Notes under the pieces: model-generated
The model's input: only the letters and a program-made list of their open reading frames with translations
Told to the model about the DNA's origin: nothing
The model's database searches: none
NCBI GenBank assembly: GCA_020631735.1
Contig: CM036231.1
Location: 2,197,831-2,261,830, forward strand
Direction: 5' to 3'
DNA: 64,000 nucleotides
Source of the DNA: Saccharum officinarum
Lineage: Eukaryota; Streptophyta; Magnoliopsida; Poales; Poaceae
Program-made: the position numbers and the translations under genes
In this document: positions 23,629 to 37,300 of the stretch, piece after piece
How the letters are laid out: every line of letters begins with the position of its first letter
How positions within the stretch are numbered: the stretch's first letter is position 1

Positions 23629-25371
23629 CTTTTAGACGCCCAGCTCGACCCAAGCACCTTCGCGTTCAATAACAGAGCCGTCTTCCACCTCCTAATTCGT
23701 GCTGCCCCGACTCCCTTTCTTTCCGGTTCAGCTTGTCTGCAGCTCCTCCTTTATCCCATCTGGCTGCCCAGCCCACCCTGAGCCTTGGCAGAACTCTGAG
23801 CATCATCAATTTGGCATTTGGGTCATTGTCGGTCATCTAGCCGCCGGAGCAGAGCGTGTATTGGGGGGTAAGCCCCTCCTTCGTTTTCAGTTCCAATTAA
23901 TTGGTATCATTAGACCCGCCTTGACCTCCTCTGTTGGGTGCTCGCCTCGGCTAGGTCAGGACCCTCGTCGGCGACGTGCTGACGTGGCGCGCCATGCTCG
24001 GAGTGCCGCCGACCTCGCTACTCGCACGTGGCCAGGTCACCCCGGCACCCCTCCGCGCCAACGGTCGCCACCGTGGGCATCTTGATGAGCCCCTACTGCT
24101 TTTCCGCCGCCGCGTTAGTCCCGTTAGGGCCTTAGCCCGCCGGTATGGCCTCGCCGCCGACGTGAATCGCTGCTCGCCGCTACAGCTCGCGCTTGTGCGC
24201 GTCCTGGCTTCCCGTTGGCACCCAGCGTCGTTGCTCGAGCCATAGATGGCAGTCGGCCTCTTAGTTTAGTCTGAGCGGGTCCCTAGTGGCCAGCGCAACC
24301 GTCCTGTGTCAGCCGACGTCGCGCCGGTGAGCGTGGGAACGACGGGGACCAGCCCGATGCGAAGACAAGTTTATCTAGGGGTCAACCTGCTAATCATCTC
24401 TCTGTGAGAATAGTGCGAGCAGTAGGAGCCAATTATGCTTAAATGTCATACCGCGCTGGGCCTTTCGGCCTTGGGCTGTCACGCCGTGCGTGTGCCTGTG
24501 CCCCACGCTGGGTCTTTCAGCCTTGGGCTGTCGCACCATGCGCGCGTCTGCGCCCCGCGCTGGGCCTTTGGGTTGCCGGGCCAAAATGGGTTGCCACTGG
24601 CTTTTCCTTTTTTCTAAAAACGGTTCTAATTTAGCTTTCGAGCTGACTTGTAAATTCAAAATAAAATTATGTAGTGGTCCAAAAATTGTGAAACCAATTT
24701 TGTTAGGTTTCCAAAATCATGCTCTACCTGTTAGTGTATCTGGTTCACATAGCACTAAAATATTTCAAGGTCGCTCTAAATATTCTAACATGCTTAAATA
24801 TTACTAAAGTATAAACTTGTGAGAATTTTTGTAAGAAAATGGTAAAAGTGTTGACTCTGAAAATTTTACAATAAACTCCTAATATTATTATCTACTCTCT
24901 GTAATTTTTTGTAGCTCCAAAATAATTGGTTTGTTAGGATAGTTTATGAGCCCTAAATTAAATATCTATTAAATCGGTAAAATGAATAAAGCAACACTTG
25001 GGCTCATATGACTAAAATACTTGTTGGGAAATGGAGCTTTATTCTATGACGTAGATACATAGCCTAAGTACGGTCATCGTTAGAACTAGCTCGTTAGCTT
25101 GAGAGACGTAAATCGTATTTTACGCGTCACAATTGGCATTGATTAATTATGTTTCTGCGTTGCACCGCAAATATCATAATAGGAACCATGATGGATCGTG
25201 GAGTCATCTGGAGTAACAGAAAAGACGGTGATTCAATGATTGTGGCGCTTGATGGAGTGCTAACTTTTGGTTATTTTTCACCCAGGCAAGCCCCGGTGCA
25301 TAACTCCGTTATTCTGCACTTTATTTTATGCTTATGCATTAAGTTTTAAGGAGTTGTATGAAATCCACTTG

Positions 25372-25374
<3 letters not shown>

Positions 25375-25445
<71 letters not shown>
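25375..25445. repeat. AT microsatellite, copy B
   Basis: About 70 bp of uninterrupted AT repeat, a few bases longer than copy A. Confidence 0.95.
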
Positions 25446-25446
<1 letters not shown>

Positions 25447-27181
25447 TTATCCCATGAGTCTTACTAGTATGTCAGGATCGTGTAGCTTGATATGCTATAG
25501 GACCCCGGTAGAAGTCGAGTGATTGTCTGTCACTCACGAAAAATAGAAAATATATTATTGTTACTATTATCATGTTACCATCACATGGAATATAAATACA
25601 TATGGATAATAAATGGAGACCGGGCGGGACTAGACTTGGATGGACTTGGACTTGGTTGGGCAACCGAGCGGGGCTTAGGTTGCATTTGTCCCGCCTGTGT
25701 CGATTGAGGACCGTCCGTTGTTTGGACCCTAGTCAAGTCACAGACTTATTGTTCCGAGCACATACTTGCTTATGGGAGCGGGAAGACTTGTTACTCTCTT
25801 GTCACGGGTTCTGGCTTTTTTCGAACCCACTGTTATAGGTGGATTATAGGGTTTGAGGTCTAAGCACCGCACTGAGGCTAGGCCTCAGGTGTTGAGGGCT
25901 TGGAGTCCCAGTTTGGACGGGGACCTGGACCCCTTGACAGGAGTAGAGTGGGTTGGTCTTGTCTGTGCCCGGGGTATAGATGAGGCGTGTGTTTTTCGAG
26001 GTACCCAGCTAGGCTACATTAATTTGTGAATCGCCGTTTCTACGTGACGGTACGACTTGGCTACGATTTGGCACCGTAGTAAGAAGTGAAACATGAAAAA
26101 TGGTAAAAGGAATCTGATTGCTCAACTCTTGCTAAAAAGTAGCATATGCACCTTTAGTAATGCTTCCCGCAGTTACAATAACCCACCGACCAAATAGCCT
26201 TGCATATCCTTGGAGTCTTTTCTTTCCTCCTGACAGGTAAGTCTTGCGGAGTATAATTGAGTACTCATGGTTTGTTCTACCCTGTTGTAGGTGATATGTT
26301 TTTATGGAGTTGACACTTGTGTGTGGAAACCTCCTGGTGGGCTCAGTGAGGATTTCATTTACGTTGCGGATATAGAGATGATTTATAACTCTCACAAAAA
26401 TGTTTTACAAAGGAAAGACTCATAACTTGTTATCATTTCATGTATATAAATGTTCATCATGTTAATGTTAACTTGTCATTAAACGATTATTATTTCCGCT
26501 GAAACTCTAATAACATTTTATATTCCGCTGTTATTGTCAAATTATGAATTACTCTGATGTTGTATTAAAAGTGATGTAAGAAATGACAAAGATGTTGTAA
26601 GCTTTACCCTCTCATTTATGATTCTGATAGAAAATGTGGATTTTCGAGTTCTTCCATGGGTATGCTCGACAGAATCGTATAGTTTAGTGCGCTCCCTTGG
26701 GTACCTAGTGTCTAATGAAAGACAAGTATTCTTGAAAGGACATTAGATTAGGCGGTTCTGCCTCATCTTATGTCGCAAATTTGGTTTTATGTAATCACAA
26801 CCACGTGCGAGTTGTTCAAGGGGCAAGGGCTATGGGTTTTGGTAACCTTTGGTTTACCGTGACCCAATTGTTTTGTAACGAAACTTTCTCTGCTGCTTAA
26901 TGAAAAACGTGCCGATGCACGATCTCGAAAAAAAATGATCCGCTCATCCGCTGCAATCCATGCATGGTACACCTCTGTCCTAAAAACAAAGCAATTTTAA
27001 ATTTCTTTGACGCCATTATTATTTATGTGGTCTCCCTTATTGTCATTAAAATTGTACTCCCCCATGAGTGCCATTATTTGAAACTTTTTTTTTCACACGA
27101 GACATCTCACTTCCATTATGAAATAACGGAAATACAGCATTCAGACTTACAGATAGACAGAATTCAGAAGAAGCAACCTAT

Positions 27182-27426
27182 GGGTGTGTTTAGTTCCGCA
27201 AAAAGGTGTAAAAAAAGTACTGTAGCACGTTTTGGTTTTATTTGGTAAATAATGTCCAATCGTTGACTAATTAGGTTCAAAACGTTCGTCTCGCAAAGTA
27301 CAACCAAGCTGTACAATTAGTTTTTGATTTCATCTACATTTAGTACTCCATACATGTATCGCAAGTTTGATGTGACGGGGAATCTTTTGTTTGCACAGTG
27401 TTTTTTTTGAGGAACTAAACACAGCC
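27182..27426. mobile_element. GGCCTGTTTAGTT-type MITE, copy B
   Basis: Counterpart of 10148-10392. Confidence 0.65.
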
Positions 27427-28048
27427 TATGACATAACTGAACCTGCAGACAGTACGAAGGCCGACCTCCAGAACAGTTCCATGCACACAGACAGGTGCAA
27501 ACCATCATCACCACAGAGCAGCAACGCGCTCTAATAATTAAAACGGCCAGAAACTTACAGAACGAAAGAACAGGAACCATCATTTGAAACTTGTGTTTCC
27601 CTTAATGCCACTTCTATCATTAAACCGTTATAAGTTGCTGTGATGTTGGTATAAATGACAATTTTGCTCATCCCAACTCTTAATAAAATTTTGCTCGTTT
27701 TCTTTACATAGGTCAGTTGTGTCGAATTAAGTTGCACGGTAATATAACATATAGGAGTACATGACATGACATGAGGATTATATAAGTTTAACACAATCGC
27801 ACGTGCATGACACATCTTGGATGCCCAAGTCATACTGTCCGGCTAGACTAGGCGCATGCCATGTTAGAGCATAATTTTTTAATGAGAATTACAAAAAAAT
27901 ATACTCAGTTTCAAAGGAATTACAGAAATAACGTGACCCCATTCCAGAAAAAATGTTTTAAAAATCGTTAGCTACAATTTTAATGTGAGTTAAGGGACCA
28001 TGACGCCTAATGGTCTAAGAGGGGGTGAATTATGTTACTTAAAGCATA

Positions 28049-28230
28049 CTTCCTCCGTTCTAAATTATAAGTCGCTTTGACTATTTTGGTACATCTATTT
28101 TGCTATGTATCTAGATATTCGCTTTGACTTTTTTGGTACATCTATTTTGCTATGTATCTAAGTTCAAGATACATAGCAAAATAGATGTACCAAAAAAGTC
28201 AAAGCGACTTATAATTTAGAACGGAGGGAG
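28049..28230. mobile_element. Stowaway-type MITE with long hairpin, copy B
   Basis: 182 bp, TA on both sides. Arms 28121-28159 and 28167-28205 are perfect 39-bp inverted repeats around a 7-base loop. It sits about 800 bp beyond the CalS5 stop codon. Confidence 0.87.
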
Positions 28231-29018
28231 TAAGATCCAAAAACTATTTATAAAAAGCCTATATAAGTTTGAGTCAAATTTATCGGCGGCCCTTAAACTT
28301 GTAAGACTGTGTCATATAGGTTAATGAGCTTTGAAAATACATTTCTGCTCGATGAATGTCGATCACATCATAATTTGGAATGTCCACGGCCTGAACAACG
28401 ATCCGCGCTCGTCGTGGCCTAGTTAGAGTCTGTTCTTCAGGAATATGTCCCCATTCTCTGTCTGCAAGAGATAAAGGTCGCTTAACTTTCATTGGCCAAG
28501 CAGGAGGCGTTGCGGGAGCTGCTCCATGGCCCATGGTGTCGTCGACTCGTCGAGGGTGCCGGGGGAAGGCACGCTCACTGCTGGGGCTAAATTCGAATAA
28601 CTCTATTTATGTATTGGTCGCAAAAGCTTGCGTGCATAATTGTATAAGTATCTTGGTCGTCCGATCAAAAAAGTAATCTTGGTCGTGCATACATTTGGCT
28701 TCCCTACGGTGCAACAATCGTTGTTCTCATGGGGAGCCGAGTGATATGCGTTGTATAACAAACTCTAACCTCCTCTTAATGAAACACGAGCCGGAAAGGC
28801 CCGTTCTCGAGGAAAAAGAAAAAGCTATGTACCAAGAGCCAAGAGGTAACAATGTCGTATGACATACAACGAAAATGCCAAAGAAAAACCAGCCTTGTGT
28901 ATACAGCGAGAACTCTGAAAGCATCAGCAGCCTTACTATTCCTCCAACACCCATGTACAACAATCCTGGAGCTAATCCCTTGTCTAACCTATGTTTACGA
29001 ATGTTTCCTGTACTAACA

Positions 29019-31331
29019 TCATCTTTGTTTCTTGCCGCCAGCCAAGATCCGAGAGATTTGAAGCCCTCGGCTAAATGCCTGATTAAAGAGCAATCTCGTC
29101 TGGAACTCCGAGACAAATGGGAACCATGCCAGCACCGCCACCGGGACGAAGATGACGATCCCCATCAGGTATTCGTACCCCCTCGAGAGGGCCTTCACAG
29201 ATCCCCACAGCCCACATGCCTTGATCACCGGTTTACTTGCTTGAGATATCTGTTGTAAAGGTCAGAAACGGATTGGAGTCTGAAATGTTTTCTATAGCAA
29301 TCAACCGTTTTACAGAAAACATCGAATACTCAGAGGTACCTTCCAGCTGGCCAATAGTTTAAAGTCATTTTCATCTCAACAGTTTTTTAGGCATCATACT
29401 TAGCATATGACATTTAGGAGATTGAGAAACGAAATTAGAGGGGTGATACTGACGGAGGTACCTGCAGAATGGCCCATCCTGTGGGTGCAAATGCAAGGAA
29501 GCTTGCGAATATGTCACCGACTGTAAGATGCAGAACAGTGAAAAGAACTGCCAGTGTTCCAACAGATCCGATGAACAAGAACAATTTGAGAAGCCGGAAC
29601 ATAAGCTGGAAATCTGCACTAAATTTCTTCCTACCCATGGATACCACCTAAAGAAGATTTTGATCAGAAACTTAACAAGGGCAGCTCATTTTGAAGAACT
29701 TAAGGAAGACAGTAACCAGATGCACACACAGCATATACATGTATTTCAAAGCTACCAGGGAAATAAAATTCACCTTTAGGACCATCACCACAGCAACAAT
29801 AACCAACCAAGAAAGACCGTAAACCTGAAGCCACAAATCATATTTTTAGTGTACAGCCACAATAATAGCGTTGAATAGTTCTCTTAAACAACAAAAGAAC
29901 TGTGTGGTGGTTTATCCACAAAGCCTCGAGTTCATTGAATTCTTTGAAGAAACTCAAATGAAAAAAGAACTTACAGAGATGCTTTTGTTGCCAGCAGATA
30001 TATTCAGGTGGTACATGATACCGTATTGGAATATGAAGAACCTGAGAGATAGTATGATTTCCCAGAAACGGCCCAATAGACCTGTGGACTGTAAATGTTC
30101 CTGCTCCTCTTCCCACCAGGATTCCCAAGCCTTGTTAGCAGGAACCCCAATGCCACCTCGACTGCTAATCCATTTGGTCCAGTCATCCCAGTCATCTACT
30201 ATTTTCTGCCACTCAAATCCTGATGGATTGAAGAGGAATGGAGCGAATAGCCAAGTTATGACCAAGAACCACATTGATGATGTCAGAAGTATATAGGCAG
30301 TCGAATCTGTAGCAACATCGCCATACAACTCATAGACTACTAGCAGTAACATCAGCTCAAGTGCTTTCACAAAATGGCTTCTGGAGTACATTCTGTAATT
30401 CTCAGCAAACCTTACATGGCGAACAACAAAGCCTCTGCCGGTTGCCCTATATTTTGCACCACCATGGAGAATTGTGCGGCCAAAATAATGTGACTTTGTC
30501 CCAAGGGAGAAAGTGAAGAACACTGAACAAAGCTGAAGTTGCATGATTATGAAATCCCCTAGGGCACTTCTGAAACCTCTTTCTAGCCCAATCTCCATAA
30601 ACATTGGCAATGCCATTAAAAGACCTAGCTGCACAATAGACTGAGATCCCATAGCCGCTTGAAGTGCACGGTTCCCTCTCATCCGTGCTTGTTTCATAAT
30701 TGCAAACTCCAGTCCACTTAATGCTAAGTACAGTCTTCCGTACAAGAAAACATAAACTATTATCACAACCATCTGTACAACATCAAGACAAGAACATGAG
30801 AAAACATGTGATGGAGGAGAGCTGTTGCTAACAAATACTGTAATGCAAGCTAGTGCCACATATACATTACCATTGAGCTAATATAAAACCCAACAGTTGT
30901 AAAATAGCACGAAAGCATCCGGAAGAAGTCAAATCGATGACCAAGCCTGTAGATATCTCTGCTGAGTATCTGCTCCCCATTTCCGCAAGCAACTTTGGCC
31001 TCAAAGAGAGAAATTTGATTGAGACCTACATCACGCCCTTTTCCCACTTGGATGTACTCATGATGGGTGACATTTCCTCTTCTTAGAGTCGAGTTGAAAC
31101 CTGAAAATAATATTCAACTCCATGCATTCAAGAGCAGAAATGGGTAACAAACAGAAATCCAAGAAGAAAAACTTCTGTTGAGAATGTGCCTGAGCACACG
31201 TTTCATTAAATCACATACCAGCAAAAATGTCTTCACTTAAATTTATACCACAGGAAGCCTTGCTGATGCCTCCTCTTGTAATGTGAAAAATCCTATCGAA
31301 CACATCAGGATGTCCATAGTGAAAGCGGACC
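29019..31331 (-). other. CalS5: CalS5 exons 37-42 (aa 1418-1953), copy B, intact
   Basis: Exon borders: 31331-31219, 31100-30871, 30772-29975, 29824-29774, 29647-29462, 29249-29019 (stop codon at 29021-29019). The 798-nt exon 39 is the largest and holds the RATG motif and much of the second membrane cluster. The last exon encodes a hydrophobic segment and the polar tail ending KKQR. This copy is open throughout and joins in frame to exon 36, so it is taken as the functional 3' end. A second copy with indels lies at 11984-14294. Confidence 0.9.
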
Positions 31332-34300
31332 CTGCACAGAGAATGAAGTACGTCAGGTACAGAGTATTTAGACAACAAAGTGTGACGCCTTGTGTCTTCT
31401 CATAAAGTAGCTGTTGGAGTATAGGAGTATTAGGCCCATGAGGCCCATGTATGCATCACTATATAGCTACCCTTCTAGGGTTAGCCCAAATCAATAGAGT
31501 CACAATTTCCAACATGGTATCAACAGCCTAGGGTTTCTTTTCCCCATCCCTTCCCTTCCCTGCCCTCTCCAGCCGCCGCCGCCGGCGCGCCGCCGCCGCC
31601 ACCTGCCGGCGCGCCGCCGCGCCACCTGCCGCGCCGCCGGCCGCCATGGCCGGTCAGCCTCCTCCCCCTCCCTCCTACTTCCACACCTTCCCTCCTCTAC
31701 CCACCTCCTCATGGGCGCAGGTGGCTGGAGCCCCCGCCGCCGCCGCTAGCCCCAGCACTGGAGCCGCCGCCGCCGCCGGCCCGCGTGCTGGAGCCGCTGC
31801 CGCTGCTGGCCAGCGCCTTCCCGGCGCCGCCGTGCCTCCTCCTGCCGCCGCTGGCCCGCCACCTCCAGGCGCTGCCGCGCCTCCTCCCGGAGCCGCTGCT
31901 GCCCTGATCGCGGCCGCGGGCGCGGACCTAACTGGCGTTGCTGGGGACGCCGCCGCTGCTGGGGACGCCGCCGGGCCCGTCCTTCCTGGCGCCACGGGGC
32001 ACGCCGAGGCCGTCCTTCTCCCGGCCGGCCGGATTTCGGCACCTCCACCCGCCGGCGTCCGGGCAGCTGCTGCCGCCATTGCGGCCGGCCTGGGCATGCC
32101 GCCCTCTGCTCCTCTGCCCGCGGGGATGGACAACCTGGCCCCGGGCGCCTCTACCTTCCCCGACCCGCCTCCGCTGCCCCCGTCCCACCTCTACGCCACC
32201 CGTCCGGACTCCGCTCTCGCTGCCGCCCTCGTCGCTGCACGTGCTGCGGCAGCCGAGGGCCAGGCGCGTGTGTGTGCGCTTGCCCTCGCTTGGGAGCGCG
32301 AGCGGGATGCCGCCGATGCCCTGGCCCGCCAGATCGCCGAAGCGGAGCAGCGTCTCGTCCTTCCCGCCTACCACGACCTCGGGGCCACATCCTCCGGCTC
32401 GACGGGTCACCGCGCGTCCACCACTGCGGTCATCTGGCACGATTCGGCTGATCCCCTCGTGGCGCAGCTTCACTATCAGGCCGGGGGCGTTCAAAACATC
32501 CGTCTGCTTGTCCCGGTCGTCCTCGAGCCCGAGTCGCCCTCCTACGCCCGTTGGCGGGACCTGGTCCTCCTCACCCTCCGCCGCTACGCCCTCGACGACC
32601 ACGTCCTCGTCGATGCCTCGATCACGGCCCAGACCCCCTCGTGGCTGCGCCTTGACAGCATCGTCCTCTCCTGGATCATCGGGACGATCTCCCTCGACCT
32701 CCACGACCTCGTCCGCAACACGGCTAACGCTCGCCAGGCATGGCTGGCGCTCGAGGGCCAGTTTCTGGGCAATGCCGAGGCCCGGGCTCTGCGGCTCGAT
32801 GCGAGTTTTCGGACCTTCGTGCAGGGTGACCTCACTGTTGGAGAGTTCTGCCGCAAGATGAAGGCCATGGCGGACTCCCTCGGCGACCTTGGCTGGCCTA
32901 TGGAGGACCGCATCCTGGTCCTCAACGTCCTCCGCGGACTCAGTGACCGCTACGCCCACCTCAGGACGTGGATCACCCGCCAGCGCCCCTTCCCCACCTT
33001 CCTGCAGGTCCGTGACGATCTTGTCATGGAGGAGCTTGCTCAGGGCATCCAGCCAGGGTCCACCCCCGCGTCGGGGTCCTCGACTTCCTCGACGGCGCTT
33101 GCTGCTACTCCGCCGCGTTCGTCCGCTCCGCCGCCGTCGTCTCTTCTTGGTCCCCCTCCCTCCGGGCCGAGCGGGGTTGGGGGGGGCGTGGCGGCCGCCG
33201 TCGCCGCGGCGCTGGATGTGGGGGGGCGTGGCGGGAGCAACCAGGCGGCGCCGACGGCTCCACAGGGTGCACCATGGCCTTCTTTCCACAACCCGTGGTC
33301 AGGGCGCATCTCTATGTGGCCCTTCCACGCTCCCGACGGTGAGCCTCGCCCGCCGGCGGCCATGCTCGCTGGTGCTCCACCTCCCGGCGTCTACACCACG
33401 TCTCCGTGGGCTACACCTTCCGGCACCTCGCCCGGGCCTGCCTGTTGGGACTAGGCGGCCTTGGCACGCTTTTTCAGCACTATGGACCTAACACCTCATG
33501 TCGATCCTGAGTGGATCGCCGACTCGGGTGCTACCTACCACACCACCCCTGACCCTGGTATACTCTCATCCGTTCATTCTCCCTCTTCTTCTCTCCCTTC
33601 GTCCATTATGGTCGCAAATGGTTCGTGTCTTCCAGTCATATATGTGGGTGCCGCCGGCGCTCATGGCTCCTTTCGCCTTCCTGATGTTCTTGTTGCCCCT
33701 TCTATGGTTCACAACCTTCTTTCTATTCATCGTTTTACAGTTGACAATTCATGTTATGTGGAGTTTGACTCTTCTGGTCTTACTGTAAAGGATTTGGCTT
33801 CCCGGCGTCCTCTGCTCCGATGTGACAGCACGGGTCCCTTTACACTCTTCGCTTCCCGGCGGCTACTTCATCTTCTTCGCCGTCCGTTTTGTCAGCTGCT
33901 TTCACCGCCACTACTTCCTCCACTACTTGGCACCGGCGTCTCGGCCATCCTGGACGTGATGCCCTGCTGCAGCTCAGTCGTAGTTCCGACATTCCATGTA
34001 CTCGGGCTCATGATGAGCATTTGTGTCATGCGTGCCAGTTGGGCCGACATGTTCGTCTTCCTTTTTATAGTTCTTCACATGCGGCCCGCATGTTTGATCT
34101 TGTACATTGCGACCTATGGACCTCTCCTGTCATCAGTATTTCTGGATATAAGTACTATCTTGTGGTGGTCGATGATTTTTCTCATTATTCATGGACCTTT
34201 CCCTTGCGTGCGAAGTCTGATGCTTTCCCCGCGATTCTTCACTTCTTCGCTTGGGTGTCCACACAGTTTGGCCTCACCATCAAGGCCGTCCAGTGTGACA

Positions 34301-37300
34301 ATGGTCGTGAATTTGATAACTCCACCTCCCGTGCCTTCTTCCTTTCTCACGATGTCCAGTTGCGCATGTCTTGCCCTTATACCTCCTCTCAGAATGGCAA
34401 GGCTGAGCGCATGATTCGCACCACTAACGACACCATGCGCACTCTTCTTCTTCAGGCGTCGCTTCCTGCTCGCTTCTGGGCTGAGAGCTTGCACACCTCC
34501 ATCTATCTCCTTAACCGTCTTCCTTCCGCTGCCTGTCCAGCTCCCACGCCACACCACGCTCTTTTCGGTACCCCTCCTCGGTACGATCACCTTCGAGTCT
34601 TCGGGTGTGCGTGTTACCCTAACACCACAGCCACCGCTCCCCACAAGCTGACACCCCATTCGACTCTTTGTGTCTTCCTCGGGTACTCCCCGGATCACAA
34701 GGGTTACCGTTGCTTTGACCTTACCTCTCGTTGGGTCCTCATCTCTCGTCATGTGGTGTTCGATGAGTCCGTCTTCCCTTTCTCCACCACCACCACACCC
34801 ACTACCACCCCTGACCTTGACCTGTTCTCTCTGTTTTTCACTGACACGGTGGTCCAGCCACCTTTGCCGTGGTCTCCTGCAGGTACTCCACCGGGCTCCT
34901 TGCCGGGCTCGTGTCCCCGCTCGCCGCCAACCAGCGACGCCCCTGGCCCTGCGCCCTGCACGGGTCCGGAGGCGTCGCCCTCCAGTGCTGCCCCGGCACC
35001 ACCGCTCGGCGAGGTACCGGGGGCGTCGTCCTCCGGTCCTGCCCCGGCCCCTCCGATCGACAAGGGTCCGGGGACGTCGGCTACCGCCCCTCCTCCGCGT
35101 TTCGCCGAGCCAGTGCGCGTCTACCAGCGACGTCTGCGACCTGCTCCACTGCCTCCGTCACCACCGGCAGACTCTTCTCCGCCAGCGACACCAACACCGC
35201 CGCCACAGTCGCCGGCTGCCCGTGTCGTGCCGTCGGTGTACCACCCACCACTCCTTCAACGACACCCTCTACATGTTCACCCTATGGTGACGCGGCACGC
35301 GGCTGGTACCCTACGGTCCCGGGCTCTCGCGGTGATGCCCGCCGACCCGCAGGTCTCTCCAGTACCCTCTTCCGTCCGCGAGGCCTTGTTGGACCCCCAC
35401 TGGCGCCGCGCGATGGAAGAGGAGTACGCGGCACTCCTCGCCAACCAGACATGGGATCTAGTGCCCCGTCCGCCGGGCTCCAACGTCGTCACCGGAAAGT
35501 GGATCTGGACACACAAGCGTTGGGCTGATGGCACTCTCGAGCGGTACAAGGCTCGCTAGGTTCTCCGGGGCTTCACTCAGCGCCCTGGGATCGACTATGA
35601 TGAGACCTTCAGCCCAGTGGTGAAGCCGGCCACCGTCCGCACGGTGCTGTCGCTGGCTCTCGCTCGGTCATGGCCCGTCCATCAGCTGGACGTCAAGAAT
35701 GCCTTTCTGCATGATCTTCTCACTGAGACAGTTTACTGCAGTCAGCCGGCGGGGTTTGTTGACTCTTCCCGTCCCGACATGGTCTGCCGTCTCAACAGGT
35801 CTCTCTACGGCCTCAAGCAGACCCCCCGGGCGTGGAACACTCGGTTTGCTGCTTTCCTACTGACACTAGGGTTTCTGAAGGCTAAGTCAGACACATCCAT
35901 GTTTATCTATCACCATGGAGCTGAGACTGCGTACCTGCTGCTCTATGTTGATGATATTGTCCTTACAGCCTCCAGTGAGTCACTCCTCCGCCGCATTATC
36001 ACCTCTCTTCAGCAGGAGTTTGCTATGAAGGATCTGGGTGTGCTTCACCACTTCCTCGGAGTCACTGTTGAGCCTCATCCTGCCAAGATCCTTCTTCACC
36101 AGCGGCAGTATACTCTTGATATCCTGGAGCGAGCCGGGATAACTGACTGCAACCCCTGCTCCACTCCGGTTGACACCCAAGGCAAGCTGTCAGAAGCCGA
36201 GGGCGACCCAGTCACAGATCCTACTGCCTATCGGAGTCTTGCTGGTGCCCTTCAGTACCTCACCTTCACCTGGCCGGACATCACCTATGCAGTTCAACAG
36301 ATATGTCTTCACATGCATGATCCCCGAGAGCCTCACCTCACTGCTCTCAAGCGCCTCCTCCGCTACCTCCGCGGCACTGTCGACTACGGCCTACTCCTTC
36401 ACCGGTCATCCTCCGCCAAGCTTGTCGTCTACACTTACGCCGACCAGGCCGGGTGTCCGGACACTCGGCGCTCCACCTCCGGCTATGCTGCCTTCTTGGA
36501 CGGCAACCTAGTGTCCTGGTCGTCCAAGCGCCAGCCTGTGGTCTCCCGCTCCAGTGCCGAGGCGGAGTACCGCGCTGTCGCTAACGGCGTGGCTGAGGCC
36601 TCCTGGCTCCGGCAGCTTCTTGCCGAGCTCCACACTCCTCTCTCCTAGAGCATGCTGGTCTACTGCGACAACGTCAGTGCGGTGTACCTCATCCACCAAC
36701 CCCGTTCAACACCAGCGGACGAAGCACGTGGAGATCGACTTACACTTTGTCCGTGATCGGGTTGCCATCGGCGAGGTGCGGGTCCTTCACGTACCGACCA
36801 CCTCCCAGTTCGCCGACATCTTCACCAAAGGTCTCCCGTTCTCGACCTTTACCGAGTTTCGCTCCAGCCTCAACATCACCAGTGGCTAGTTGCATCTGTG
36901 GGGGGCTTGTGTGTGTTCTTCTTTTCATGTCCAGTCTGGAACTCCGCTGTGCCGGTAGTTCAGACTGCGGGGGGGTGTTGGAGTATAGGAGTATCAGGCC
37001 CATGAGGCTAGGCCCATGTATGCATCACTATATAGCTACCCTTCTAGGGTTAGCCCGAATCAATAGAGTTACAATTTCCAACAGTAGCCCAACAGTTTAT
37101 CATGTCAACATGCTTAAACTTGAAAAGCTTCAACGCAGAAAAAATTTCAAGCAACTGATCTATTTTTTATTTACTAGTAATCTGAGACATGTTCATGCGT
37201 GCTTTCAAGTGCAGAAAGAATATCCTTAAATGATCATCTCGTAACATTTTCCTCAGGAATAGTTGCCATAGATGCTCAGCAGATCCAATATCATATTGCA

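Larger units (their letters stand above)
17031..31945. repeat. Large near-identical segment, copy B
   Basis: Second copy of 1-14913, continuous with the rest of the CalS5 gene and with a complete Copia element. Because exons and the Copia continue intact past the end of the shared region, this copy looks like the genuine, better-resolved locus. Confidence 0.95.
31412..37083 (+). mobile_element. Short-LTR Ty1/Copia retrotransposon in CalS5 intron 36
   Basis: Complete 5,672-bp element flanked by the 5-bp target duplication GTAGC (31407-31411 and 37084-37088). 5' LTR 31412-31514 (103 bp), 3' LTR 36976-37083 (108 bp), both starting TGTTGG and ending CCAACA. A primer-binding-like TGGTATCA follows the 5' LTR at 31515, and a G-rich polypurine tract precedes the 3' LTR at about 36965-36975. 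Internal order is gag, protease, integrase, reverse transcriptase, RNase H, as in Copia. The short LTRs suggest the Ale/Retrofit-like group, a tentative assignment. It is antisense to CalS5. Coding breaks are given under the gag and pol entries. Confidence 0.93.

Noticed and set aside
31675..33363. Minus-strand frames of up to 453 codons opposite the Copia gag
   Set aside because: Antisense shadows of a GC-rich real gag; low complexity and no domain.
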